A stretch of DNA of 64,000 nucleotides from Massilia sp. Root418 (GTDB lineage Bacteria; Pseudomonadota; Gammaproteobacteria; Burkholderiales; Burkholderiaceae_D). The position numbers were made by a program, and so were the translations under genes. A model generated the notes under the pieces. The model was not told where the DNA came from. It searched no databases and worked only from the letters and a program-made list of their open reading frames with translations. This document shows, one piece after another, positions 45,797-55,080 of this stretch; the stretch's first letter is position 1; every line of letters begins with the position of its first letter. The stretch covers positions 311,585 through 375,584 of the forward strand of contig NZ_LMEC01000011.1 of NCBI RefSeq assembly GCF_001425265.1, read 5' to 3'.

Positions 45797-47473
45797 ATGG
45801 ACGTATACGCACCGCAAACATGGCTACCGCATGAACGCCCGCTGTTGCCGGGTTCCCCCTCCACGCCGCTGCATTCGGACCGGCGCCGCCTCGCCTACCT
45901 GATCGTCGGCTTCATCGTCGCCCTGACCGGCGGCCTGGGCAACGCGCTGGTCACCGTCAACCTGCCGTATGCGCAAGGTTCGCTGGGCGTGTACGCGGCA
46001 GAAATCGCGTGGCTGCCGGCCGCCTACGTGATGGCCAACGTCTCCATGAATTTGCTGCTGGTGAAATTCCGCCAGCAGTACGGCTTGCAGCTGTTCACCG
46101 AACTGTTCCTCGGCCTGTACGCCCTGGCCACACTGGCCCACCTGTTCGTGCACGGCCTGGCCTCCGCCATCGCAGTGCGCGCCGCGCACGGCATGAGCGG
46201 GGCGGCGCTCACGGTGCTGGGCCTGTACTACGTGCTGCAGGCCTTCCCCGCGCAGCACCGGCTCAAGGCGGTGGTGATCGGGGTCGGCTTCCCGCAGCTG
46301 GCGCTGCCGATGGCGCGCCTGTTCTCGTCGGAGCTGCTGGAAATCGGCGAATGGCGCGGCCTGTACTTCTTCGAACTGGGGCTGGCGCTGCTGGCCATGG
46401 GCTGCGTGCTGCTGCTCAAGCTGCCGCCGGGCGACCGCGTGAAAGCGTTCGAGAAACTGGACTTCGTCACCTTCGGCCTGTTCGCGCCCGGCGTGGCGCT
46501 GCTGTGCGCCGTGCTGGCGCTGGGGCGCACCGTGTGGTGGTTCGAGTCGGCCTGGCTGGGCTACTGCCTGGCCGGCTCCATCGTGCTGATCGCGGCGGCG
46601 CTGCTGGTGGAGCACAACCGCGCCGCGCCGCTGCTCAACACGCGCTGGCTCAGCACCGGCATGATGCTGCGGCTGGCCGCGTCGGTGCTGCTGATCCGCA
46701 TCGTGCAGTCCGAAGCGGCGGGCACGGTGGGCTTTTTGCAGGCGCTGGGCCTGAACAACGACCAGATGCAGACCCTGTGGCTGATCACGCTGGTGGGCAG
46801 CGTGGGCGGCATTGCCGTCAGCGCGCTGACCATTACCCCGGCGCGCATCCAGCCCTCGCTGATGATCGCGCTGGCCATGATGGCCGTGGGCGCCTTCATG
46901 GACAGCCGCGCCTCCAATCTCACGCGGCCGGAGCAGATGTACTTCAGCCAGTTCCTGCTGGCCTTCGGCGGCACCTTCTTCCTGGGGCCGACCTTTGTTT
47001 CCGGCTTTGGCGCGGTGATCGCCGCGCCGCGCAACCTGATCAGTTTTTCGCTGATGTTCACCATGTCGCAGAACATCGGCGGCCTGCTGGGATCTGCCAT
47101 TGTCGGCACGGTGCAGGTGGTGCGCGAGAAGTTCCATTCCAGCCAGCTGGTGGAGCACCTGACCCTGCTGGACCCGCAAGTGGCGGCGCGCGTGCAGGCG
47201 GGCGGCGCGGCGCTGGCCGGAACGCTGGCCGATCCGGGCACCCGCAACGCGCTGGGCGTGGCGCAGCTGGGCGCGGCGGCCACGCGCGAAGCCAACATCC
47301 TGGCCTATAACGACGTGTTCCTGATGATCGCCGTGGTGGCGCTGGCCACCATCCTCTGGATGCTGCTGCACCACCTGTGGAATATCTGCACCGCCTGCCG
47401 GCCGGCGGTGCCGGCGCAGAACGCGCAGAGCGCCATGGCCCAAGTCTCCCTCAATAACTCCGGATCGAAATGA
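45797..47473 (+). CDS. MFS drug transporter, DHA2/EmrB-like
   Basis: A 558-residue major facilitator with 12-14 membrane segments beginning after a 28-residue cytoplasmic N-terminus (YLIVGFIVALTGGLGNALV). Conserved features are WLPAAYVMANVSMNLL, a motif-C-like GMSGAALTVLG and a long C-terminal periplasmic loop before the last segment. It would export drugs or toxic organic compounds by proton antiport. The start ATG 45797 is chosen because the next in-frame sequence upstream is basic and not coding-like; a clear ribosome binding site is missing. Its TGA overlaps the ATG of the HlyD gene, giving a coupled efflux operon. Confidence 0.88.
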   Translation: MDVYAPQTWLPHERPLLPGSPSTPLHSDRRRLAYLIVGFIVALTGGLGNALVTVNLPYAQGSLGVYAAEIAWLPAAYVMANVSMNLLLVKFRQQYGLQLFTELFLGLYALATLAHLFVHGLASAIAVRAAHGMSGAALTVLGLYYVLQAFPAQHRLKAVVIGVGFPQLALPMARLFSSELLEIGEWRGLYFFELGLALLAMGCVLLLKLPPGDRVKAFEKLDFVTFGLFAPGVALLCAVLALGRTVWWFESAWLGYCLAGSIVLIAAALLVEHNRAAPLLNTRWLSTGMMLRLAASVLLIRIVQSEAAGTVGFLQALGLNNDQMQTLWLITLVGSVGGIAVSALTITPARIQPSLMIALAMMAVGAFMDSRASNLTRPEQMYFSQFLLAFGGTFFLGPTFVSGFGAVIAAPRNLISFSLMFTMSQNIGGLLGSAIVGTVQVVREKFHSSQLVEHLTLLDPQVAARVQAGGAALAGTLADPGTRNALGVAQLGAAATREANILAYNDVFLMIAVVALATILWMLLHHLWNICTACRPAVPAQNAQSAMAQVSLNNSGSK

Positions 47474-48756
47474 GCACAAACACGCAGCCAGAACCCAGCC
47501 AGGCCGACCAGGCCGCCGCTCCCGCCGCTCCCGCCGCAGCGCCTGCCGCGCCCACGCTGCCCGCCCCGCCGCAGCCCGGCAGGCGCCAGCAATGGCTGTC
47601 CGCCGCCGGCTTCCTGCTGGTGGCGCTGGCCGGCGTGCTGGTGGTGCTGTACGCCTGGCGCCTGCCGCCGTTCAGCACACCCATCGTCACCACCGAGAAC
47701 GCGCTGGTGCGCGGACAGGTGACGGTGATCGGCACCCAGTTGTCCGGCTACGTCGTGGCCGTGAACGTACAGGACTTCCAGTTCGTGAAAGCGGGCGACC
47801 TGCTGGTGCAGATCGACGACCGCATCTACCAGCAGCGCTACGAACAGGCGCAGGCGCAACTGGCGGCGCAGAAGGCCGCGCTGGCCAACTGGGAGCAGTC
47901 GCACCGCAGCGCCGAAGCCAGCATCGCATTGAACCAGGCCGCGCTGGCCAATGCCGAAGCGCAGGCCGTGCGTTCGATGGCGGACCTGAAGCGCGTGGAA
48001 GCGCTGGTGGCGGACGGCTCGCTGTCCATCCGCGAACAGGACCAGCAAAAGGCCGGCAAGGCGCAAACCGCCGCCGCCGTGGCGCAGGCGCGTGCCAGCC
48101 TGGAGATCGCGAAGCAGTCCGCGCAGGCGGTGGTGGTCAACAAGCTGTCGCTGCAGGCGGCGGTGGCCAATGCCGAAGCCGCGCTGAAAGCGGCCAGGGT
48201 GGACCTGGACAACACCCGCATCACCGCGCCGTCCGACGGCCAGCTCGGGCAGGTGACGGTGCGGCAGGGCGCCTACGTGAACAGCGGCGCACAGCTCATG
48301 GGACTGGTGCCACGGCAGATGTGGGTGATCGCCAACCTGAAGGAAACCCAGATGAACGCCGTGCGCGTCGGCCAGAGCGCCACCTTCAAGGTGGACGCGC
48401 TGGACGGCGCCGTCATGACGGGGCAGGTGGAGCGCATCTCGCCCGCCACCGGATCCGAATTCAGCGTGCTCCCGGCGGACAACGCCACCGGAAACTACGT
48501 CAAGATCGCCCAGCGCATCCCGGTGCGGATACGGATCGACGGCGGACAGGGCGAAGCGCACCGGCTGCGGCCCGGCATGTCCGTCATCGTCAGCATCGAC
48601 ACCTCGTCCGTGCGCGAAGACGAAGTGCCCGCCAGGCCGCGCACCGCCAAGCCCGCGCCCGGGCCCCCAGCCGCAGCAGCATCGCCAGCTGCATCCCCAG
48701 CCGCCACGCACGGCTCTGTGCCCGCGCCGCGCGCGCCCGGCGGAGCCCGCCCATGA
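47470..48756 (+). CDS. HlyD/EmrA-family membrane fusion protein
   Basis: A 428-residue periplasmic adaptor. An Ala/Pro-rich N-terminus precedes one membrane anchor (WLSAAGFLLVALAGVLVVLY, about 39-58), a lipoyl half-motif, a long coiled coil (about 115-250, rich in A, Q, E) and a barrel domain. It joins the MFS pump to the outer-membrane channel encoded next. It overlaps both neighbours by four bases (ATGA at 47470 and 48753). The Pro/Ala tail (about 390-428) is unusually long. Confidence 0.92.
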   Translation: MSTNTQPEPSQADQAAAPAAPAAAPAAPTLPAPPQPGRRQQWLSAAGFLLVALAGVLVVLYAWRLPPFSTPIVTTENALVRGQVTVIGTQLSGYVVAVNVQDFQFVKAGDLLVQIDDRIYQQRYEQAQAQLAAQKAALANWEQSHRSAEASIALNQAALANAEAQAVRSMADLKRVEALVADGSLSIREQDQQKAGKAQTAAAVAQARASLEIAKQSAQAVVVNKLSLQAAVANAEAALKAARVDLDNTRITAPSDGQLGQVTVRQGAYVNSGAQLMGLVPRQMWVIANLKETQMNAVRVGQSATFKVDALDGAVMTGQVERISPATGSEFSVLPADNATGNYVKIAQRIPVRIRIDGGQGEAHRLRPGMSVIVSIDTSSVREDEVPARPRTAKPAPGPPAAAASPAASPAATHGSVPAPRAPGGARP

Positions 48757-50189
48757 GCGGCGCAGTGCCACCCCGCCTTGCGCGTACCGCCCGCAGGGCT
48801 TGCAGCGGGTACGCTGATTGCGCTGGCCTGGTGCTGGCCGCCTTGCTGCTGGCTGGCTGCGCCGCCAAGGTCGGCCCGCCCCCGCAAGCAAGCTTGCAGG
48901 CGCCGGCCGACTGGCGCAGCCGCATCGGCCCCGACAGCGGCGCGCGGCCAGTGGAGCAGCAATGGTGGCAAGGCTTCAGCGACCCCGCGCTGACCGCCCT
49001 GGTGGCCGCCGCGCTGGAACGCAACGGCGACCTGCGCATCGCCCGCGCCCGCGTGGCCGACTACCGCGCCCGCGTGGCGGCAGCCCACGCCAGCGAGCTG
49101 CCGGCAGTCACCGCCAGCGGCAGCCCCACGCGCACCCGCACGCTGGCCTACAACGGCGTGCCCTACGAAACCAATCTGTTCCAGGCCGAAATCCAGGCCA
49201 GCTACGAAATCGACGTGTGGGGCCGGTTGGCCAACCTGACCGATGCCGCGCGCGCCGCCTACGCCGCCGAGCAAGCCAGCGCCGACGCGGCCGCGCTCTC
49301 GATCGCCGCCAGCGCCGCATCCGGCTACCTGAACCTGCGCGGCCTGGACGCCCAGCTCGACCTCGCGCAAGCCACGCTCAAGCTGCGCGAAGAATCGCGC
49401 GAGCTGGCGCGCAGGCAGTTCGAAGTCGGCTACAGCTCGCGGCTCGAATGGCTGCAGGCGCAGGCCGAATACCAGGCTGCCGCCGAGCAGGTGCCGCAGC
49501 TCCAGCGCCAGATCTTCGAGCAGGAAAACGCCCTGTCCATCCTCACCGGCGCCAATCCCGGTCCGATCGCGCGCGGCGCGCCGCTGTCCGACCTCGCAGC
49601 GCCGCCCGTGCCCGGCGGCCTGCCGTCCGAGCTGCTGCTGCGCCGGCCCGACATCGCGCGCGCCCAGCACAACCTGCTGGCCGCGAACGCCACGCTGTCA
49701 GCCGTGCGCGACCAGCTGCTGCCATCGTTCCGGTTGACGGCCAGCGGCGGCCTGCAATCGGCCGTGTTCAGCGATTTCATCAAGGACCCCACGCATTTAT
49801 GGCGCCTGACCGGCGCCGTGGCCGCGCCGCTCTTCGAAGGCGGCCGCGTGCAGGCGCAGACCGACTCCGCCGCCGCCGCGCGCGACCAGGCCGTGTACGC
49901 CTACGAAAGCGCGGTGCGCGCCGCCTTCGCCGAAACCGACAACAGCCTGGGCGCCATCCAGCGCCTGCGCGAGCAAGCCGTGCAAAACGACGCCCGCCGC
50001 GCCACGGCCGCCGAAACGCTGCGCATCGCGCGCAACCGCTACCGCAACGGCTACGCCTCCTATCTCGAAGAGCTGGACGCCCAGCGCACCCTCTACAACG
50101 CCGACGTGCAGCGGCTGCAGCTCAAGACCCGCATCCTGGTCGCCTCGGTCGACCTCTACCGCGCCCTCGGCGGCGGCTGGCAGCCCTAG
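48753..50189 (+). CDS. Outer-membrane efflux lipoprotein (NodT/OprM family), with MFS pump
   Basis: A 478-residue TolC-like channel protein. A lipoprotein signal with lipobox LLAGC (Cys about 36) is followed by the paired outer-membrane-factor repeats: EQQWWQGFSDPALTALVAAAL, YEIDVWGRLANLTDAA and LRRPDIARAQHNLLAAN. It completes the MFS/HlyD/outer-membrane tripartite pump. The start at 48753 overlaps the HlyD stop; the much longer upstream frame is a shadow of the HlyD gene. It ends four bases before a 64-bp palindrome that likely terminates both convergent operons. Confidence 0.93.
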   Translation: MSGAVPPRLARTARRACSGYADCAGLVLAALLLAGCAAKVGPPPQASLQAPADWRSRIGPDSGARPVEQQWWQGFSDPALTALVAAALERNGDLRIARARVADYRARVAAAHASELPAVTASGSPTRTRTLAYNGVPYETNLFQAEIQASYEIDVWGRLANLTDAARAAYAAEQASADAAALSIAASAASGYLNLRGLDAQLDLAQATLKLREESRELARRQFEVGYSSRLEWLQAQAEYQAAAEQVPQLQRQIFEQENALSILTGANPGPIARGAPLSDLAAPPVPGGLPSELLLRRPDIARAQHNLLAANATLSAVRDQLLPSFRLTASGGLQSAVFSDFIKDPTHLWRLTGAVAAPLFEGGRVQAQTDSAAAARDQAVYAYESAVRAAFAETDNSLGAIQRLREQAVQNDARRATAAETLRIARNRYRNGYASYLEELDAQRTLYNADVQRLQLKTRILVASVDLYRALGGGWQP

Positions 50190-50192
50190 CGA

Positions 50193-50256
50193 AAATGGGG
50201 TCAGGGTTAATTAATTTTGCAACTAGTTGCAAAATTAATTAACCCTGACCCCATTT
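50193..50256. repeat. 64-bp perfect palindrome between convergent efflux operons
   Basis: Two 32-base arms without loop, centred at 50224/50225 (AACT|AGTT). The outer part AAATGGGGTCAGGGTTAATT is followed by AATTTTGCAACT and then its exact complement. The end motif AAATGGGGTCAGGG recalls short dispersed palindromes (REP/MITE-like) in betaproteobacteria. Transcribed from either side, it would fold into a very stable hairpin and can act as a bidirectional terminator. Confidence 0.9.
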
Positions 50257-50275
50257 GGGTGTGCGGAAACCTGGC

Positions 50276-50737
50276 TTATTTGACCGGGATGCAGAGCTCG
50301 CATTCGAAGACGCCGGCGGCGTCTTCGGTGTAGTCGGCGGGGTAGCGCTCCAGGCAGGGGCCTGGGCGCATTTCCAGGCCGCTGGCGGGCAGGGCCTGGC
50401 TGAAGAAGGTACCCCAGGCGGCGCTCATGTCGCTGCCGTCGCCGCGGTAGCGCGCGACAGCGTGGCGGCCGCCAGGCAGCTGCGCCGTGGCGGCCGGCGC
50501 TTCGGCCTGGTAGCCGGCTTCGACTTCCACGCAGGCGTCGTAGCGGCAGCGCTCCGGCGGCGTGGTGGACGGGTCGTCCTGCGCCACGCCGTAGGTGGTG
50601 CGCGCCATCAGCCCGTGCGCGGCGCGCCAGGGGTTGAAGACGTCGCTCCAGAAGCTGCCGATGGCCGGGCCGAACGGGCCCGTGTAGCGCAGGTAGGCGA
50701 CCTTGGCCGGCGGTATCTCAATGACGCGTATTTCCAT
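50276..50737 (-). CDS. GyrI-like effector-binding domain protein
   Basis: A 153-residue protein with the SOUL/GyrI-like effector-binding fold also found in AraC-type drug sensors: VIEIPPAKVAYLRYTGPFG at the N-terminus, FWSDVFNPWRAAHGL, and YDACVEVEAGY. It lacks a DNA-binding domain. Such proteins bind small aromatic or cationic compounds and may sequester or hydrolyse them. It is the last gene of the RND efflux operon. The start at 50737 is preferred because AAGGAGG (50744-50750) is six bases away; an ATG at 50741-50743 abuts the ribosome binding site. Confidence 0.85.
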   Translation of the reverse strand: MEIRVIEIPPAKVAYLRYTGPFGPAIGSFWSDVFNPWRAAHGLMARTTYGVAQDDPSTTPPERCRYDACVEVEAGYQAEAPAATAQLPGGRHAVARYRGDGSDMSAAWGTFFSQALPASGLEMRPGPCLERYPADYTEDAAGVFECELCIPVK

Positions 50738-50748
50738 GACCATCCTCC

Positions 50749-53700
50749 TTATTTGGCGATTTCACTGGTGGCGACCGGGGCCGGGGCTGGCGCGTGCTTG
50801 TGGCGGCGCAGCTTGTCGCGCAGGCGCTTGAGCAGCCCTTCCAGATCGTCAATGTAGGTGAAGACGGCCGGCACCACAAGCAGGCTCAGCAGCGTGGACG
50901 TGATCAGGCCGCCGATCACGGCGATCGCCATCGGCGAGCGGAAGCTCGGGTCGGCGCCCCAGCCCAGCGCCAGCGGCATCATGCCGGCGCCCATGGCGAT
51001 GGTGGTCATCAGGATCGGCCGGCTACGCTTGTGGCAGGCGTCCACCAGCGCGTCGAAGCGGTTCATGCCGGCCTGGCGCGCCAGGATGGCGTAGTCCACC
51101 AGCAGGATGGAGTTCTTGGTGACGATCCCCATCAGCATGATCAGGCCGATCATGGACGGCATCGACAGCGCGTTGCGCGTGATGAGCAGCGCCACGAAGG
51201 CGCCGCCGATCGACAGCGGCAGCGCGGCCAGGATGGTCACCGGCTGCATGAAGTCCTTGAACAGCAGCACCAGCACGCAATAGATGCAGATCACGCCGAT
51301 CAGCATGGCCAGGCCGAAGCTGGCGAACAGCGCGGCCATCTCCTGGGCGTCGCCCAGTTCGGCGATCTTCACCGACGGCGGCAGGTTCTTCATCGACGGC
51401 AGCGCGCGCGCTTCTTCATTGAGTTCGCCCAGGGTGCGGCGGCCCAGTTCCACGTCCAGCGTGACGTTGCGGCTGCGGTTCAGGCGGTCGATCTGGGCCG
51501 GGCCGGATTCCATGCTGATGTCGGCCACGGTGGAGAGCAGCACGGGGCCGTTCTTGCCCGGCACGGTGAGGCGGCCGATGGCGTCCAGGTCGGCGCGCAC
51601 GGTGTCGGGCAGCTTGACGCGGATCGGCACCTGGCGCTCGGGCAGGTTCATCTTGGTCAGGTCGAAGTCGTAGTCGCCGGCGGTGGCCACGCGCACCGTT
51701 TCGCCGATGGCGTTGGCGGTCACGCCCTGGTCGGCGGCACGCGCGAAGTCGGGCCGCACGATGATTTCGGGCCGCACCAGCGAGGCGCTGGAGCTGACGT
51801 TGCCGATGCCCTTCATGGTGCGCAGTTCGCGCTCCACTTTCTGGGCCGCGTCGGTCAGGGCGATCGGGTCTTCGCTGCGCAGCACCAGCTGCATCTTGAC
51901 GCCGGTGTCCGGCGGGCCGACGTTGAAGCGCGCGCCGGGGATGTTATCCAGCCTGGCGCGGATCTGCGTTTCCAGGTCGGGCAGGGATTCATCGCGCTTG
52001 GTGCGGTGCACCGTGGTCAGGGTCAGCACGGCGCGGCGCGCCTCGGCCGCAGCGCCGGGGGCGAAGGCGTCGCCGCTGGAGCCGCCGCCGATGGAGCTGA
52101 ACACGCCGGTAATGCCTTTCACCTGCATCACGGCCAGGCGGGTCTGCTCGGCCACGGCGCGCGTTTCTGCCAGCGTGGAGCCGGGCGGCAGTTCGATGTT
52201 GACGTTGGTCTGCGCGCGGTCGGCCGGCGGCACGAAGCCGGTCGGCAGCAGCGGCACCAGCATGATCGAGCCGACGAAGAAGATGCCGGAGGCGATGGCG
52301 GTGATGTGGCGGTGGCGCAGGCACCAGCGCATCAGCGTGATGTAGCGCGTCATGAGCCAGCCGTCCTGCTCGTCCTTGTGGGCCACGGGCTTCATCAGGT
52401 AGGCGGCCATCATCGGCGTGAGCAAGCGGGCCACCACCAGCGAGGCCAGCACCGCCAGCACGGCGGTCCAGCCGAACTGCTTGAAGAACAGGCCCGGCAC
52501 GCCGCCCATGAAGGCGGTGGGCAGGAACACGGCCACCAGCGCGAAGGTGGTGGCGATCACCGCCATACCGATTTCGTCGGCCGCTTCCATGGCCGCTTCC
52601 ATCGGGGTTTTCCCCATGCGCAGGTGGCGCGAGATGTTTTCGATTTCCACGATGGCGTCGTCCACCAGCACGCCCACCACCAGGGCCAGCGACAGCAGCG
52701 TGACGGTGTTGAGGGTGTAGCCGAACCAGTACATGCCGAGGAAGGCCGGCAGCACCGACAGCGGCAGCGCGGCGGCGGCCACCAGGGTGGCGCGCCAGTC
52801 GCGCAGGAACCACCACACCACCAGCACAGCCAGCAGCGCGCCTTCGTACAGCAGCTCCATGGAGCCGTCGAAGTTTTCCTCGACCGGGAAGGCGTTGTCG
52901 ATCGACAGTTTCAGTTCGATGTTGGGGTAGCTGGCGCGCAGCTCGTCGACCGCTTTCTGCGCGTCGGCGGCGACCTGGGTTTCGCTGGCGCCCTTGGTGC
53001 GCAGGATCTCGAAGGCCACCACGCGCTTGCCGTCCTGCTCGGCCACGGCGCGCGGCTCGGCCACGGTGTCGCTGACGGTGGCGATCTGGTCGAGGCGGAT
53101 GTGGCGCCCGTCCGGCAGCGGGATGTCCATCGCGCCCAGCGCGGCGGCGGTCTGCACGGTGCCGATGGTGCGCACCGACTGTTCGGCGCCGCTCACGTCG
53201 CCGCGTCCGCCCGGCGCTTCCTTCTGCACCTGGCGCAGCTGGCGCGACACGTCCAGCGCGGACACCTTGAGGGCGGCCATGCGGCTGTCGTCGAGCTCCA
53301 CGCGGATCTCGCGCGACACGCCGCCCATGCGCTTGACCGCGCCCACGCCCGGCACGCTGAGCAGCTTCTTGGCCACGTCGTTGTCCACGAACCAGCTCAG
53401 TTCCTGATCGTCCAGCGGACGGCCGGCGCCGGGTTTGGAGGCGGCGGTGAAGGTGAGCACGGCGCGCCCGGCGGTGGTGACCTTGCTGACCACGGGGTCG
53501 CGCAGTTCGCCCGGCATGTCGGCGCGAACCTGCGCCACCGCGTCGCGCACTTCATTGACGGCGTCCGAGATGTTCTTTTCGAGGATGAACTCCACGGTCA
53601 CGGTGGCGTTGCCGTCCAGGACCTTGGTGTAGATGTTCTTGATGCCTTGCAGCGTGGCGACCGAGTCTTCGATCTTGCGCGCCACTTCGGTTTCCAGCTG

Positions 53701-53871
53701 GGCCGGCGCGGCGCCCGGCAGCGAGGCGCTGACGGTGACGATGGGCAGCTGGATGTCGGGGAAGTCCTGCACCGGGTTGGCGCGGTAGGCCAGCAGACCG
53801 GCCAGGGTCAGCAGGGCGAACAGCATGATCGCCGGGATCGGATTCTTGATCGAGAGGGATGAGAAATTCAC
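50749..53871 (-). CDS. RND multidrug efflux permease
   Basis: A 1040-residue RND transporter of the AcrB/MdtB/HAE1 family, 12 membrane helices with two large periplasmic loops. Proton-relay residues are visible in VGVLVDDAIVEIEN (adjacent Asp pair) and IVTKNSILLVDYA (Lys). The start codon is GTG at 53871 with AAGGAG six bases upstream. The stop codon lies in the leader of the GyrI-like gene. It works with the adaptor and outer-membrane lipoprotein encoded just before it. Substrates cannot be told from sequence. Confidence 0.95.
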   Translation of the reverse strand: MNFSSLSIKNPIPAIMLFALLTLAGLLAYRANPVQDFPDIQLPIVTVSASLPGAAPAQLETEVARKIEDSVATLQGIKNIYTKVLDGNATVTVEFILEKNISDAVNEVRDAVAQVRADMPGELRDPVVSKVTTAGRAVLTFTAASKPGAGRPLDDQELSWFVDNDVAKKLLSVPGVGAVKRMGGVSREIRVELDDSRMAALKVSALDVSRQLRQVQKEAPGGRGDVSGAEQSVRTIGTVQTAAALGAMDIPLPDGRHIRLDQIATVSDTVAEPRAVAEQDGKRVVAFEILRTKGASETQVAADAQKAVDELRASYPNIELKLSIDNAFPVEENFDGSMELLYEGALLAVLVVWWFLRDWRATLVAAAALPLSVLPAFLGMYWFGYTLNTVTLLSLALVVGVLVDDAIVEIENISRHLRMGKTPMEAAMEAADEIGMAVIATTFALVAVFLPTAFMGGVPGLFFKQFGWTAVLAVLASLVVARLLTPMMAAYLMKPVAHKDEQDGWLMTRYITLMRWCLRHRHITAIASGIFFVGSIMLVPLLPTGFVPPADRAQTNVNIELPPGSTLAETRAVAEQTRLAVMQVKGITGVFSSIGGGSSGDAFAPGAAAEARRAVLTLTTVHRTKRDESLPDLETQIRARLDNIPGARFNVGPPDTGVKMQLVLRSEDPIALTDAAQKVERELRTMKGIGNVSSSASLVRPEIIVRPDFARAADQGVTANAIGETVRVATAGDYDFDLTKMNLPERQVPIRVKLPDTVRADLDAIGRLTVPGKNGPVLLSTVADISMESGPAQIDRLNRSRNVTLDVELGRRTLGELNEEARALPSMKNLPPSVKIAELGDAQEMAALFASFGLAMLIGVICIYCVLVLLFKDFMQPVTILAALPLSIGGAFVALLITRNALSMPSMIGLIMLMGIVTKNSILLVDYAILARQAGMNRFDALVDACHKRSRPILMTTIAMGAGMMPLALGWGADPSFRSPMAIAVIGGLITSTLLSLLVVPAVFTYIDDLEGLLKRLRDKLRRHKHAPAPAPVATSEIAK

Positions 53872-53880
53872 TGCGGCTCC

Positions 53881-55080
53881 TTACTTGGCCTTGGCCGCTT
53901 TGGCGGCAGCCTGCGCGGGCACGGGGGCCGTGGCCGGGACGGGCGGCGCGGCGGCGGCCACATTGTTCACCAGGTCGCCGTCGTTGAGGAAGCCGGCGCC
54001 GCTCACCACCACCTGCGTGCCGGCGTCGATGCCGCCCAGGATTTCGATACGGTCGGACAGGCGGCGCCCGGTCTGCACCTTGATGCGGCTCACGCGCTTG
54101 TCCGGGTTCAGGCGGAACACGTAGCTAAAGCCGTCGCGCACGGCCACCGCCTGCTGCGGCACGGTCATGGCGTCCGACGCGCCTAGTTCAAAGCGGCCGC
54201 CGGCGAACATGCCGGCCTTGAAGGCGTTTGCTTCGGCGCCTTTCGGGGCGGGCAGGTCCACGTACACCAGGGCGTAGCGGCTTTGCGGGTCGATGGTGGG
54301 CGCCACCATGCGCACCTTGCCGGTCAGCTCGGCGCCGTTGGCGGCCTTCACCACGGCGCTGGCGCCGGCCTTGATCCTGGGCAGGTCGGCCGCTGTCACT
54401 TCGGCGCGCCATTCCAGGCGGCCCTGACGGATCATGCGGAACAGTTCCGTGCCGGCGCCCACCACCGAACCGACGGTGGCGCTGCGGGCCGAGATGACGC
54501 CGCTGTCCGGCGCCACTACCCTGGTGTATTTCAGGCGCAGTTCCTGCGTGGCCAGCGCGGCCTTGGCGGAGGCGATGCGCGCCTTGCCGGTCTGCTCGGC
54601 GGTCATGTACTGGCTGATCTGCTGGGCGCTCAGGGCGCCGGTCGCTTCCAGCGAGCGGGCGCGCGCGGCGTTGGCGGCTGCTTCGGCGGCGTTGGCTTCG
54701 GCTTCCATCACGGCGGCGCGGGCCTGGGCCAGGTCGGCGTTGACGGTGTCGGCCGAGAAGGTGGCCAGCACGTCGCCCTTGCGCACCACGTCGCCGACGT
54801 TCACTTTCACGTCGGTCAGGCGCAGGCCGTTCGATTCGCTGCCGATGCTCGCTTCCTGCCAGGCGGTGACGTTGCCGTTGGCCGTCAGGGTGATGGGCAG
54901 GCGCGCGGCGGATGGCTTGGTGGTGGTGACGGTGAGGGCGGCCTTGGGTGCGTCCTTGGCGTCCTTGCCGTCCTTCTTCTCGTCGGCGGCGGCGGACAGC
55001 GGCGCGTGCAGGGCGAAGGCGGCCAACAGGAGCAGAGCCAGTGGTTTGAGCGCGTATTTGTTCATGGTCTTGGATGTCAT
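53881..55080 (-). CDS. RND efflux periplasmic adaptor
   Basis: A 399-residue membrane fusion protein. A signal peptide (about 6-32) is followed by a Lys/Asp-rich stretch, the lipoyl-type domain (ANGNVTAWQEASIGSESNG), a short alpha-helical hairpin (AQARAAVMEAEANAAEAAAN) and the beta-barrel (VVAPDSGVISARSATVGSVVG). It bridges the RND pump and the outer-membrane channel. The ATG at 55080 overlaps the TAA of the preceding gene by one base (TAATG); ATG 55065 is an alternative that fits the signal peptide better. Confidence 0.93.
   Translation of the reverse strand: MTSKTMNKYALKPLALLLLAAFALHAPLSAAADEKKDGKDAKDAPKAALTVTTTKPSAARLPITLTANGNVTAWQEASIGSESNGLRLTDVKVNVGDVVRKGDVLATFSADTVNADLAQARAAVMEAEANAAEAAANAARARSLEATGALSAQQISQYMTAEQTGKARIASAKAALATQELRLKYTRVVAPDSGVISARSATVGSVVGAGTELFRMIRQGRLEWRAEVTAADLPRIKAGASAVVKAANGAELTGKVRMVAPTIDPQSRYALVYVDLPAPKGAEANAFKAGMFAGGRFELGASDAMTVPQQAVAVRDGFSYVFRLNPDKRVSRIKVQTGRRLSDRIEILGGIDAGTQVVVSGAGFLNDGDLVNNVAAAAPPVPATAPVPAQAAAKAAKAK

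Noticed and set aside
50794..53862. A 1022-codon plus-strand frame opposite the RND pump gene.
   Set aside because: Rich in His, Gln, Gly and Val with no domain; it is the mirror frame of a well-supported 1040-residue RND transporter.
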